Assembly (NCBI GenBank): GCA_905210415.1
Contig: CAJLWM010000053.1
Span: 1 to 15,184, forward strand
Length of the DNA: 15,184 nt
Direction: 5' to 3'
Origin: an uncultured Prevotellaceae bacterium
GTDB lineage: Bacteria > Bacteroidota > Bacteroidia > Bacteroidales > Muribaculaceae
Positions 1 to 8,412 of the stretch are shown here, in pieces (the stretch's first letter is position 1; each line of letters begins with the position of its first letter). The notes under the pieces are model-generated. The model made no database searches. It saw only the letters and a list, made by a program, of their open reading frames with translations, and was not told the DNA's origin. The position numbers were made by a program, and so were the translations under genes.

Positions 1-152
1 CCGGCGGGTGGTAACCATCGGCCATACGAAACCATTGGCGGGAGGAATCCATCGGCACCAAATTCCAATAGATCTGATTAATCTGTGGGATCTGCGTGAA
101 AAAATACCACCATCCACGGGAAACGTGTCCGCACCCGAAAGTGGGATAAAGA

Positions 153-194
153 AGCGGTGGCTGCGTGGGGAGATCCCCGGGCGCAGCCACCGCT
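153..194 (-). terminator. Long GC-rich hairpin, candidate terminator of the amidase operon
   Basis: AGCGGTGGCTGCG at 153-165 is the exact reverse complement of 182-194, a 13-bp perfect stem. Inside it GGGG (167-170) can pair with CCCC (175-178), leaving the loop AGAT. It lies about 45 nt past the stop codon of the minus-strand amidase gene. Read on the minus strand it is followed by a T-rich but interrupted stretch (TTCTTTATC), so intrinsic termination is plausible but not textbook. It could also protect the mRNA 3' end. Confidence 0.5.
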
Positions 195-202
195 GTGTGA
201 CA

Positions 203-225
203 GCTTCATCGGTTAGTGATGAAGC
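203..225. other. Short hairpin between amidase stop and terminator
   Basis: GCTTCATC at 203-210 is the reverse complement of GATGAAGC at 218-225: an 8-bp stem with a 7-nt loop. It starts about 16 nt after the amidase stop codon on the minus strand, so both hairpins would be in the 3' untranslated region. There is no U-tract after it. Its role is unknown; it may help stabilise the transcript end. Confidence 0.4.
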
Positions 226-240
226 GTGATGTTTATGCCA

Positions 241-3200
241 TTACTTCTTGATGAGTTGTACGGCTTTCTTGTTAACTTTCACGATGTAAGAACCAGCAGC
301 AAGGTTGCTAACGTTGATAGTGGCTTTGCTGCCCTCTACGTTGGCTTGTGCTGATACCATTGCACCGGTGAGGTTGAAGATTGCGATTGACTCAATGTCT
401 TCGCCAGCCTCAACGTAAACCACGTCGGTAGCAGGGTTAGGATATACATTGAGAGCAGATGCAGTCTCTACTGTGTTTACACCCGAACCGATAACCTTAA
501 TAGTAGATTTCGCTGGTGTGATAGCCTTAGGAGCTTCGTTGGTGATAGAGTAAACCAAAAGTCCCTTGTTTCTGCCGTAAGCATAGAGGTTGCCTGCAGG
601 GTCGAATGATAGCTGATTGATTTCAGTGGCAGGAGTCTTGAAGGTGAACTTGAAATTAAATTCAGGAGTGCCTTCGTTCCAAGTGAGGTCGTAGATGCGA
701 ATGTTGCCGTCACCGTCGACAATAGCAAACAAGTCACATTCTTTATTAACAGCCAAACCTGCACCCATACATCCATTGAGATCCTTCATGTTGCCTGAGT
801 TAACTAGGATTTCGCCATCGTGATTCATAAATAAGAATCCAGGAACACCTGTTGCATTGTTGCCAGTAGTGCGTACCTGAGAAACGAATACACCTTGTTC
901 GAGAGCATTTACTTCAACATTGGTGTTGAGCATCTTAGCAGAAACTGCATCAAATTGAGCAGAAGGAGCTTGATTCCATACGTTCTTTGAGCCTACGTTG
1001 TAGCGGATGAGTTTGTTGCCAGCGTTGCCAGTAGGATAGTCTTCACAGAATGTGTAGAGTTTTCTGTCTTCGCCCTTGCTACAGAAGCTTACGCCAGTAG
1101 TGCCACCACCGATAGCAACGCCATCGGCATTGACATATCTACCAGAACCTTCTTTTGTGCCGTCGAAGAAGTTAGTCACTTCGTCTTTGCCAGCAGCAGG
1201 GTCGTAGATCCAAAGACCTGCATGAGCGTCGCTCCAATCGGTGAGATAGAGCTTGCCGTTGCTTGTGGTGATACGCAATGGAGAAGAAGCATTGCCTGTC
1301 TTAAACGCCTCCTTAAGATAAGTGCCTTCGGCAGTGAAATCTTGTGTGTAGACTTGCAAGCCGCTTGACTTACCTGTAGATACGTAGATTTTACCATACA
1401 AATCGCTTTCAGGATCTTTGTCTACGGTAACACCACCGCGATAGTTGCCAGAAGGAACGCTTGCAGAGAAAATCAATGATGATGTTGGAATAGCGTCGCT
1501 TTCGATTTCAACGCTCCAAGAGTATTCTGCGCCATCGGTGAGAGTGTTTGCTGGAATGCCGAATGAGTTTTCGCCCTTCACAACGTTGTTGAGAGTGAAA
1601 GAGTGTTCCTCAGTATCGTTTTTCACTACGATAGTGGCCTTAGGTGCGTCGCCAGTGCTCTTGAACTTGAGAGTGAAGTTGTCAACGCTAAGGTCGTAAG
1701 CATAGTTGGCGCGGAACTTAGGTTGTGCAACAGCGTCGGTAGTCAATTTAGAGATAGCGCCATTGCCCTTCATTGTCACCAATTCGATGTTTGCGGCAGT
1801 AGTGAGCTCGTTTTCGTCTTTGGTGACTATAGTGCGGCCAGTAGCGGCGATGATGCCTTGAGCCTCAGAAGCTTGTGCTTCGGTAGCTTGAGCAGTGGTA
1901 GTGCTTTCCACGTTGACCTTCACGAGAGTAGCCTTGTCGAAACCGTTTGTAACGTCGATAATCTTAGTTACAGACTTGCCGTCAACTTCGTCGCCAGCCA
2001 CCATGAATGAGTGACCTGCATATTTGAAGAATGAGACGTTGGCAGAAGGCTTGTTGATTAAGCCCTCGGCGAGGTCAGTGAAAGATGTAGACAAAGCAGA
2101 CACTGTGCGAGGTGCGTGCTTAGAACCAGTAGCAACGAGGAAGTCTTCGTCTATTGGAGAAAGAGTGAATGTATAGTCGTCGCCAAAGAGGTTTTTAGTG
2201 ACTGTAGAGCCGATCTTGTTGTTGAACGAGTCGCTTGAGAATGCTCCGTCGGCAATAGAAATCACGATATTCCAAACGTTGGTGCTTGAGCTAGTGGTTT
2301 CGGCAGAGAGCACGATTGTGCCATCTTCCAAAGTGCCCTTGTAGAGCATAGTGCCACCAGTGTAAGCGCGGTAGAAGTTACCAGTCTTTTGGGTTGTGAA
2401 CCAAACTGCAGGATTGCCATCAGGCAGACCTGTTGCTTCGTCGGTAGCCCACTTGTAGATATTGAGTTTGCCGCGAGTTTCGCCGGCTTCCAGAACGCTG
2501 TTGTCAAATTGATTGAGAGTCTTAGCGCAACCCACGAGGACGCCTTCGGCAGTGAGTTGGATGTCAGACAATGCAAGGATGCTACCTTCAGTGCCTTCGG
2601 TGCCAAGAGTCTTCACAACAGCCTTAGTAGTAGCGTCGATGATGTAGACGTAAGGCTTCTTGTCGGCGTCAAGAGCAAGAACATAGAGGTTGTTGCCACG
2701 AAGGATGGTGCGGCGGATGGTCTTGCCACTAAGTTCTGCGATTTCGGCGTTAGCGTAAACTTCCTTGAAGTTGTAAGCCTTAGCAGCACCGATTGCAGGG
2801 TTGTTGATCTCGTCAGGATAGTCGGTATAGACAATCTTTGGAGGCTCGTAGTCGGTAGCTTCGAGGTAAACCATTGGGTAGGTAGTCTCGTTAGCCTTCA
2901 CGGTGATAGGAGCCTTGTATTCGTCGAACAGAGGCTTGTAGCCATCAGCGGTGATGTCGAGAGTGTAGTCGTCGCCAGGTTGTAGGCCTTCAAACACAAA
3001 CACGCCGTTGTAGTTGTTGTCGACGGTGTAAGAAGCCACCTCAGTGCCGGCCTTATACAGAGTGACCTTAGCGCCATTTATAGGCACCCATTGGTCGTTG
3101 GTCTTAGCAGTGTAGTTAAAGAGAGGGTTGCTCATCTTCTCGTGAAGGTCTTTCACTGTACCCATGATGTAGCCAGTGGTTTCGGCCTTACCGCCGAGCC

Positions 3201-3996
3201 AAGCGCAGAGACCGCGAGCGTAGCGCACGCCTTCTTGTCCGCAATAGTCCTTATTGAGGGCGCGGTGGCGGGCTGGTTGATAGGTGTGGAAATAGCCTTC
3301 GCTCAAGAAGCCTTGTGCGCCGTGCTTGAGCACGCCGAGGTAGCCTGTGAAACTCTTGCCATTATTCGGGTCGACGCGAGTGTCGCTTGAGCCGTAGAAA
3401 CTGATGTCGCCACGAATGTTAGGGTTAGTAGGGCTGTAGAACGAAGTCACGTCAATGCCGTTGGTGTAGAAGATAGGCCACATGGTTTTGCCCATTTCGT
3501 AGCTGCCTTCCACAGCGTTGCCGTCGGCACCATCAGTACCGCGATAGATGAAAAGAGGATAGTTTGTGCTTGTGCCTTCGCTGGCAGCATTTGAGTGAAC
3601 AGAAAGGAAGATGTCGATGTTATTGGCTTCTACTTCTGTACAGATTTCGCTTAGAGAGCGATTGTATTGTTCTGCATCTGGGGCACCTTTAACGTAAGGG
3701 AATGGGCCATTCTTCACGCGAGAATACATGATGTTTTCTTTCTTCACGCCCATTTTTTCGAGGGTGTTACCCAATTTGAGCACCTTCCAGAGGTTGGTGT
3801 TCGACTCATAGAAGCCGCAAGTGTCGGGCATTCCGTTAGAGAGATTAGGGTAAGGGATGGTGGCGTTAGGACGGTCGTTAGGGCCCCAGCTGCCGTGACC
3901 CGGATTGAGGTAGATGCGCACTTCGTCGATAGTCTTAGCGTTGAGAGCGCCTGCAGCCAAAAGGGCTGCTGCTGAGTATAATAATAATTTCTTCAT
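241..3996 (-). CDS. Secreted zinc-dependent N-acetylmuramoyl-L-alanine amidase-like protein with T9SS sorting domain
   Basis: A 1251-aa exported protein. Residues 1-20 are a signal peptide (KK, hydrophobic core, cleavage near ALNA). Residues about 25-270 match an Amidase_3 fold, which cleaves the MurNAc to L-alanine bond of peptidoglycan: H34 in NPGHG, E64 in ESNTNL, H134 in SVHSNA and E233 in LSEGYF fit the three zinc ligands and the catalytic glutamate. Residues about 275-375 look like a carboxypeptidase-regulatory or Cna-B type beta sandwich. Residues about 400-1170 are beta-rich, with propeller-like stretches and an inserted sandwich-like domain near 800-890. Residues 1182-1251 (LNVYPNPATD...) form a T9SS type A sorting domain, so the protein should cross the outer membrane and be anchored or released there. 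It is the second gene of an operon, 10 nt after the propeller gene. The substrate is inferred: such surface amidases could cut peptidoglycan of self or neighbours, or another amide. Similar Bacteroides proteins are sometimes labelled xanthan lyase, which I see no reason to adopt. Confidence 0.85.
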   Translation of the reverse strand: MKKLLLYSAAALLAAGALNAKTIDEVRIYLNPGHGSWGPNDRPNATIPYPNLSNGMPDTCGFYESNTNLWKVLKLGNTLEKMGVKKENIMYSRVKNGPFPYVKGAPDAEQYNRSLSEICTEVEANNIDIFLSVHSNAASEGTSTNYPLFIYRGTDGADGNAVEGSYEMGKTMWPIFYTNGIDVTSFYSPTNPNIRGDISFYGSSDTRVDPNNGKSFTGYLGVLKHGAQGFLSEGYFHTYQPARHRALNKDYCGQEGVRYARGLCAWLGGKAETTGYIMGTVKDLHEKMSNPLFNYTAKTNDQWVPINGAKVTLYKAGTEVASYTVDNNYNGVFVFEGLQPGDDYTLDITADGYKPLFDEYKAPITVKANETTYPMVYLEATDYEPPKIVYTDYPDEINNPAIGAAKAYNFKEVYANAEIAELSGKTIRRTILRGNNLYVLALDADKKPYVYIIDATTKAVVKTLGTEGTEGSILALSDIQLTAEGVLVGCAKTLNQFDNSVLEAGETRGKLNIYKWATDEATGLPDGNPAVWFTTQKTGNFYRAYTGGTMLYKGTLEDGTIVLSAETTSSSTNVWNIVISIADGAFSSDSFNNKIGSTVTKNLFGDDYTFTLSPIDEDFLVATGSKHAPRTVSALSTSFTDLAEGLINKPSANVSFFKYAGHSFMVAGDEVDGKSVTKIIDVTNGFDKATLVKVNVESTTTAQATEAQASEAQGIIAATGRTIVTKDENELTTAANIELVTMKGNGAISKLTTDAVAQPKFRANYAYDLSVDNFTLKFKSTGDAPKATIVVKNDTEEHSFTLNNVVKGENSFGIPANTLTDGAEYSWSVEIESDAIPTSSLIFSASVPSGNYRGGVTVDKDPESDLYGKIYVSTGKSSGLQVYTQDFTAEGTYLKEAFKTGNASSPLRITTSNGKLYLTDWSDAHAGLWIYDPAAGKDEVTNFFDGTKEGSGRYVNADGVAIGGGTTGVSFCSKGEDRKLYTFCEDYPTGNAGNKLIRYNVGSKNVWNQAPSAQFDAVSAKMLNTNVEVNALEQGVFVSQVRTTGNNATGVPGFLFMNHDGEILVNSGNMKDLNGCMGAGLAVNKECDLFAIVDGDGNIRIYDLTWNEGTPEFNFKFTFKTPATEINQLSFDPAGNLYAYGRNKGLLVYSITNEAPKAITPAKSTIKVIGSGVNTVETASALNVYPNPATDVVYVEAGEDIESIAIFNLTGAMVSAQANVEGSKATINVSNLAAGSYIVKVNKKAVQLIKK

Positions 3997-4006
3997 GGCT
4001 TATTGA

Positions 4007-4918
4007 TTATTTGTTGTTGATATTGATGATATAAGCCTCGCCGTCGGCGGTAGAGAATGCGATTTTGCCAGTTTGAGCCGAAACTTGTGGATACATGGCG
4101 ATGACAGAATCGTCGGTGAGAGTTTGGCGTGTGCCATTGAGGTCTACTGCCACGATAGAAGAAGAAGTTACCACTTCGCCGTTGTCGATATCGTGCATAC
4201 CCACAACCACGTCGTTGCCATACCACTTAGGAGCGCGAACGATGCCGAGGCGAGCGGTGATGTTGCCATTGAGGTCGGCAACGAAAGCGCCAACGCCGCA
4301 AACGTAGTAGAGCACCTTGGTTTGGTCAGGAGAAAGCGAAGCCCAGATGTAGCTGAATTGCTTGCCGTTAGGCGAGAACACAGAAGTGCGTCCGCTGCGG
4401 GTGATCATCAATTGGCCGTTCTTGATAGAGAACACAGGCGCAGAAGCCTTAGCCTTGCGGCCAGAGAGGCTTTTAGTGGCCATTTTGCCCTTGTTGATAG
4501 CAACAGCAGCATCGCCTTCGAGAGCCACACCCTGAATGTTGCGAGATTCGCTCACGAGGTTTGTAGCAGCGCCAGTGGCGAAGTCATACTTGTTGATTTT
4601 GCTTGCACGAAGGTGATTTCGTGTAGAAGTTTCGCGATACACCACTTGCGAACCGTCGTCGGAGATTTTGGCTTCGAAGCCGGCTCCGGCAGCTTGTGTG
4701 ATTGTGGTGACTTTGCCTGTAGCCAAATCAAATTTGCTAAGGCCCTTGTTTTGTGCATTGGTGACTAATATGTAGTCGCCCAGCGGACTGATACCTGCTA
4801 CCACAGCATCGTTGCTCTGAGGAATGGCAATCTTATTTACAGAAGCCACATCCAGCACCTGTGCAAAGGCAGCACTACAAGTCAAACATAATGCTAATGA
4901 GAGTAATGTTTTCTTCAT
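4007..4918 (-). CDS. Exported TolB/PD40-like beta-propeller protein
   Basis: A 303-aa protein with a clear signal peptide (residues 1-19, MKKTLLSLAL...AAFA, then Q20). The rest is a series of propeller-blade-like repeats, each with a pattern of 'xSPxGxxIxxT' or 'xSDDGxxVxY' followed by 'DLATGKxTxIT': roughly residues 38-75, 80-122, 128-175, 185-224, 228-268 and 275-302. This resembles TolB C-terminal (PD40) propellers, which usually bind proteins rather than catalyse. No catalytic motif, lipobox or T9SS tail is visible, so a periplasmic location is most likely. It is first in the operon with the T9SS amidase (10-nt gap). This suggests a partner, regulator or periplasmic holder for that enzyme; that role is inference. 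I find no good TAnnTTTG box in the 208 nt upstream. Confidence 0.8.
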   Translation of the reverse strand: MKKTLLSLALCLTCSAAFAQVLDVASVNKIAIPQSNDAVVAGISPLGDYILVTNAQNKGLSKFDLATGKVTTITQAAGAGFEAKISDDGSQVVYRETSTRNHLRASKINKYDFATGAATNLVSESRNIQGVALEGDAAVAINKGKMATKSLSGRKAKASAPVFSIKNGQLMITRSGRTSVFSPNGKQFSYIWASLSPDQTKVLYYVCGVGAFVADLNGNITARLGIVRAPKWYGNDVVVGMHDIDNGEVVTSSSIVAVDLNGTRQTLTDDSVIAMYPQVSAQTGKIAFSTADGEAYIININNK

Positions 4919-5126
4919 AGATGAATGTTGTTTTGTTTTAAGGGTTAATTAAATGGTTTGATGTATTCTAACTGTAGTACCATAATAGTTTTCGCATGAA
5001 ATGTTATCATGGGAAGCTTTTATAGTATCTGGTATTTGTGGTATAAAGGTAATGCAATTTTGTAGAAAAGTAGAATTTAATTTGCAGTCAGATAAGGTTT
5101 GTTAACATAATTTAAATATACCTATA

Positions 5127-6194
5127 CTAAACCGCTGCGTAGTCGAGCAGCGAGATGTAGGTGTGGATAGCTTCGCGAATCTCGATAGGGCAGATGTATT
5201 CGTCGGCAGAATGGCTGCGAGCCGAGTCGCCAGGCCCTAATTTCAGCGAAGGAAATGGCATCAGCGCTTGGTCGGAAAGCGTAGGCGATCCAAATGGCAC
5301 TTTGCCCAAAGTGAGCAAGCGCTTCACCAGAGGATGCTCGGTGCTGATGCTCGAAGGGTTGAGCCTTGTAGAACGAGGCGTGAACGTGCATTGAGGAGCC
5401 GCTTCGCGAATTATCTGCAGCGTGTCGAGGTTGCTATAGGCATCGGTTGTGCGCACGTCTACCACAAAGCGGCACACGTCGGGCACCACGTTGTGCTGAG
5501 TGCCGGCGTTTATCACAGTGGTGCTCACCTTGATAGGGCCGAGCAGAGACGATTGCTTGGCAAACTGCAGGTTGCGCAGGGCATTGATGGCATCGATGGC
5601 TTTGTAGATGGCGTTGACACCCTCGTTGCGGGCTGCGTGGCCCGACACACCGATAGCCTCGGCATCGAGCACCATAAGCCCTTTTTCAGCCAAAGCCGGT
5701 TGCAAGCCAGTGGGTTCGCCAACAATGGCAACGTTGATATTGGGCAGCATAGGCAGAATCGACTCAATGCCGCCGCGTCCGCTCACCTCCTCCTCGCATG
5801 AGGCAAGGAAGATGAGATTGTAGTGCTGCTCGTGCTGCGTGAGCCAGCGAAAAGCCGCCAATAGCGAAACCACCGAGGCGCCGGCATCGTTGCTGCCAAG
5901 GCCGTAGAGGCGATTGTCGCTGTGTGTAGGCGCAAACGGATTGAGCGTCCAGCCAGCCACAGGCTTAACGGTATCGATGTGGCTATTGAGCAGGATGGTG
6001 GGCTTGGCAGGTGAGAAATCTGGCGACAAGCACCACAGATTATTGCCGCTACGCTTTGGCGAAAGTTGCCACTCGGTGAGTTGGTTTTGCAGCATATCAG
6101 CTACCGCATTCTCCTCGCGGCTAACTGAAGGGATGGCAATCATGCGCTCAAGCAGGCTGATGGCATCGTAATATATTTCGTCTACGTCAATCAT
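5127..6194 (-). CDS. argE: M20-family metallodeacylase, ArgE/DapE-like (probable N-acyl-ornithine/citrulline deacylase)
   Basis: A 355-aa cytoplasmic enzyme of the M20 dizinc family. Ligands and catalytic residues are all present: H72 and D74 in SHIDTVKP, D103 in GSNDAGAS, E134/E135 in SCEEEVSG, E160 in VGEPTG and H328 in DSARSHSADEY. The dimerisation (lid) domain lies around residues 175-285, with SGHAAR at 184-189. In Bacteroidota, homologues remove the N-acyl group in arginine synthesis; work on Bacteroides reported succinylated intermediates, so the substrate may be N-succinyl-citrulline or N-succinyl-ornithine. A role in arginine synthesis is supported by argB lying about 3.3 kb away, though in a separate unit. 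The gene appears monocistronic, with a promoter box at 6217-6224. Alternatives are DapE (succinyl-diaminopimelate) or LysK-like activity; family certain, substrate not. Confidence 0.82.
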   Translation of the reverse strand: MIDVDEIYYDAISLLERMIAIPSVSREENAVADMLQNQLTEWQLSPKRSGNNLWCLSPDFSPAKPTILLNSHIDTVKPVAGWTLNPFAPTHSDNRLYGLGSNDAGASVVSLLAAFRWLTQHEQHYNLIFLASCEEEVSGRGGIESILPMLPNINVAIVGEPTGLQPALAEKGLMVLDAEAIGVSGHAARNEGVNAIYKAIDAINALRNLQFAKQSSLLGPIKVSTTVINAGTQHNVVPDVCRFVVDVRTTDAYSNLDTLQIIREAAPQCTFTPRSTRLNPSSISTEHPLVKRLLTLGKVPFGSPTLSDQALMPFPSLKLGPGDSARSHSADEYICPIEIREAIHTYISLLDYAAV

Positions 6195-6216
6195 TATTTT
6201 AAAAACTATTTCACTG

Positions 6217-6224
6217 CAAAATTA
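6217..6224 (-). promoter_or_regulatory. Bacteroidota -7 promoter box for the M20 deacylase gene
   Basis: The minus-strand sequence TAATTTTG matches the Bacteroidota -7 consensus TAnnTTTG. It sits 23 nt upstream of the ATG at 6194, giving a short leader of about 15 nt. I see no clear TTG -33 element at the expected distance. The region 6195-6374 therefore carries divergent promoters. Confidence 0.5.
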
Positions 6225-6355
6225 GCGAAAAGACATGGATATGGCAGAGGATGAGATTTGGTAAAACGAATTTGGTTTAGTTAAAAAGTGTTTCTTTTGA
6301 TAATCATACAAAAAACAATGTTAATGTATAGACCGAAACAGCGAAATAAATGCCA

Positions 6356-6382
6356 TTGAGAACGAATTTTAGACTAAATTTG
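6356..6382 (+). promoter_or_regulatory. Promoter of the acyl-CoA synthetase gene
   Basis: TAAATTTG at 6375-6382 is an exact match to TAnnTTTG, with a TTG 16 nt upstream at 6356-6358 (slightly short of the usual 17-23). Transcription would begin near 6389, which is after the GTG codon at 6382. This is why the ATG at 6409 is preferred as the translation start. Confidence 0.6.
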
Positions 6383-6408
6383 TGGATAAAAGATACAAAC
6401 TACTGACT

Positions 6409-8220
6409 ATGAACAAAAGAATGGTGGAAATATTGGCTCACAACGCAGTGAAATTCGGTGACCGTGAGGCAATTCGTTTCCGTGACTATAAAACTCAAAA
6501 GTGGACAAGCCTATCGTGGAAAAGCTTTAAGCAAGCGGTAGATCGTATGGCATTGGCGTTTGAGATGCTCGGTCTTGAGCCAAACGAAAAGATAGCATTG
6601 TTTACACAAAACTGTCCAGGTATTTTGATTTCGCACTACGCAGCATTCTACAATCGTGCGGTGGCGGTGCCTATCTATGCTACAAGCAGTAAGGATGAAG
6701 TGGCATTTATCACAGCCGACTCTGAAGCGAAGTTGCTCTTTGTGGGCGACCAGAAACAATATGAGATAGCGCTGCGTGTGATAGAGACAGTGGATTGCAT
6801 CAAGCGCATCATTCTTCTCGACCCAACTATCAAGTTGACGAAAGATGATAGCAATTCGCTATATTGGAACGACCTATATGCTATGGCAGATGGCGCTACC
6901 GAAGCTGACCGCGAAACGGTGATGACTCGCTTGCAGGGCGGCACATTGGATGATTTGGCTTATTTGATATATACATCTGGTACAACAGGCAAGCCTAAGG
7001 GTGTGATGCTCACACAGGGTAATTTCACAAGCCAGATTGACACACACTTGAGAACATTACCTTATGTCACCAGCGACGATGTGTCGTTGTGCTTCTTGCC
7101 ACTGTCGCACGTATTTGAGCTCGGATGGACAATGGTGTGCCTCGCAATAGGCGCGAGGGTGGTACTTAACTATAATCCAAAGGAAATACAGGCAACAATC
7201 AAGGAAGTGCATCCTACATGTATGTGCAGCGTGCCACGCTTCTGGGAGAAGGTGTATGGCGCTGTGATGGAGAAGATGCACAAGTCGCCGCTCGTGGCTA
7301 AGAAGCTCATGAAGGAAGCCATCGCAGTGGGTATCCGCCGCAATGTGGTGTATCTGGGCAATAGCCGCAAAGTGCCAGCAATGCTTGAGATGCGATATAA
7401 GACGCTCGACAAACTTGTGCTCAGCAAGGTGCGCGATGCCATTGGTATTAACAAGGCAACCATCTTCCCAACAGCCGGTGCTGCTGTGAGCGACAATATC
7501 GTGGCATTCCTTCGTGGCGTGAATCTGCCTATCGTGGTGGGTTATGGATTGAGCGAAACCACAGCCACAGTGTCATGCTACCGAGAAGGCAATTTCAAGA
7601 TTGGCACTATCGGTAAGGCGCTTGATACGTTGGACGTGAAAATCGGCGAAAACAACGAGATTCTCGTGAAGGGACCATCGGTGATGAAGGGATACTATAA
7701 TCGCCCAGAGGAAAGTGCCAATGCATTCACTATTGACGGTTATCTGCGCACAGGCGATGCCGGACGTATCACCGAAAATGGCGACTTGGTGATCACTGAG
7801 CGCCTCAAGGACTTATTTAAGACATCAAATGGTAAATATATCGCACCACAGGCGCTTGAAAGCCTCTTGGCAGAAGACCAAATGATAGAGCAGGTGGCAG
7901 TGATTGGCGACCAACGAAAGTTTGTGTCAGCGCTTATCGTGCCTGTTTATGCCGAGGTTGAGGCATACGCTCAAAAGAATAAGATTGGTTATCACGACAT
8001 GAGCGATTTGCTCAAGAACCCAGAAATCGTGAAAATGTTTATGGAAAACATTGATGCCCTGCAGGCAGATATGGCTTCGTATGAACAGATCAAGCGCATC
8101 ACTTTGTTGCCAAAGCCATTCACCATGGAGAGCGGCGAGCTCACCAACACCCTCAAGGTGCGCCGTAATGTGGTGGCTAAGGACTACAAGAAAGAGATCG
8201 AGGCGATGTATGCCTATTGA
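6409..8220 (+). CDS. Long-chain fatty acid-CoA ligase (AMP-forming)
   Basis: A 603-aa adenylate-forming enzyme that activates a fatty acid with ATP and CoA to acyl-CoA, feeding lipid synthesis or recycling. Counting from the upstream GTG (612 residues), the ATP-binding P-loop is YTSGTTGKPKG (197-207), the adenylate motif GYGLSETTA is 387-395, and the hinge region has D459 in LRTGDAG and ERLKD (473-477). The C-terminal catalytic lysine is probably K592 in TNTLKVRR. The long linker and the FPTAGAAVS motif (362-370) fit the bacterial long-chain group (AMP-dependent synthetase, Pfam AMP-binding). No signal peptide or membrane segment is visible. The frame extends to a GTG at 6382, but that codon is the last base of the -7 box, so I start at ATG 6409. 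It is apparently monocistronic, with a weak hairpin downstream at 8289-8319. Chain-length preference cannot be read from the sequence. Confidence 0.9.
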   Translation: MNKRMVEILAHNAVKFGDREAIRFRDYKTQKWTSLSWKSFKQAVDRMALAFEMLGLEPNEKIALFTQNCPGILISHYAAFYNRAVAVPIYATSSKDEVAFITADSEAKLLFVGDQKQYEIALRVIETVDCIKRIILLDPTIKLTKDDSNSLYWNDLYAMADGATEADRETVMTRLQGGTLDDLAYLIYTSGTTGKPKGVMLTQGNFTSQIDTHLRTLPYVTSDDVSLCFLPLSHVFELGWTMVCLAIGARVVLNYNPKEIQATIKEVHPTCMCSVPRFWEKVYGAVMEKMHKSPLVAKKLMKEAIAVGIRRNVVYLGNSRKVPAMLEMRYKTLDKLVLSKVRDAIGINKATIFPTAGAAVSDNIVAFLRGVNLPIVVGYGLSETTATVSCYREGNFKIGTIGKALDTLDVKIGENNEILVKGPSVMKGYYNRPEESANAFTIDGYLRTGDAGRITENGDLVITERLKDLFKTSNGKYIAPQALESLLAEDQMIEQVAVIGDQRKFVSALIVPVYAEVEAYAQKNKIGYHDMSDLLKNPEIVKMFMENIDALQADMASYEQIKRITLLPKPFTMESGELTNTLKVRRNVVAKDYKKEIEAMYAY

Positions 8221-8288
8221 TAGGGTGGTCGCGATAGAATAAAGATTGACTATAAGTAATAAAAACGACGATAAAACAATAATGAAAG

Positions 8289-8319
8289 GCAGAGGTGGCA
8301 CGATATGTGTAGCCTCTGC
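8289..8319 (+). terminator. Weak hairpin after the acyl-CoA synthetase gene
   Basis: GCAGAGG (8289-8295) pairs with CCTCTGC (8313-8319) around a 17-nt loop, followed by TTGCTATTTT. It lies about 70 nt past the stop codon and before the asd promoter. The large loop and interrupted T-run make it a modest intrinsic terminator candidate. Confidence 0.45.
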
Positions 8320-8375
8320 TTGCTATTTTGGGGTAATCGTAGGGAATATGTGGGGATAAAGTGATAAAAAATTAG

Positions 8376-8383
8376 TAACTTTG
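8376..8383 (+). promoter_or_regulatory. Bacteroidota -7 box for asd
   Basis: TAACTTTG is an exact TAnnTTTG match, 29 nt upstream of the asd ATG at 8413. The -33 element is poor (TGG at 8351-8353, 22 nt away). The predicted start near 8390 gives a leader of about 23 nt. Confidence 0.55.
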
Positions 8384-8412
8384 TGCCCCGAAAACCAACA
8401 AATTAACTATAA

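Larger units (their letters stand above)
1..240. other. Gene-free edge segment with short repeat and hairpins
   Basis: I see no convincing gene here. One plus-strand reading frame stays open from a GTG at 8 to 229, but its translation has no recognisable domain and it runs straight through a long perfect inverted repeat, so I treat it as chance. The segment holds a run of three ATCTG words spaced 9 bp apart (72-94) and two hairpins (153-194 and 203-225), both lying 3' of the minus-strand amidase gene. Confidence 0.6.

Noticed and set aside
8..229. 73-codon plus-strand open frame starting at GTG 8
   Set aside because: No domain, no binding site, and it spans a perfect 13-bp inverted repeat and the ATCTG run; best explained as chance.
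4073..4768. Long open frame (231 codons) on the plus strand opposite the propeller gene
   Set aside because: Antisense shadow of a well-supported gene with signal peptide and repeats; the antisense product shows no recognisable features.
4919..5126. Possible promoter (TACCTTTA on the minus strand, 5044-5051) for the propeller-amidase operon
   Set aside because: It deviates from TAnnTTTG in the conserved last base and lacks a TTG at the right distance; too weak to call.
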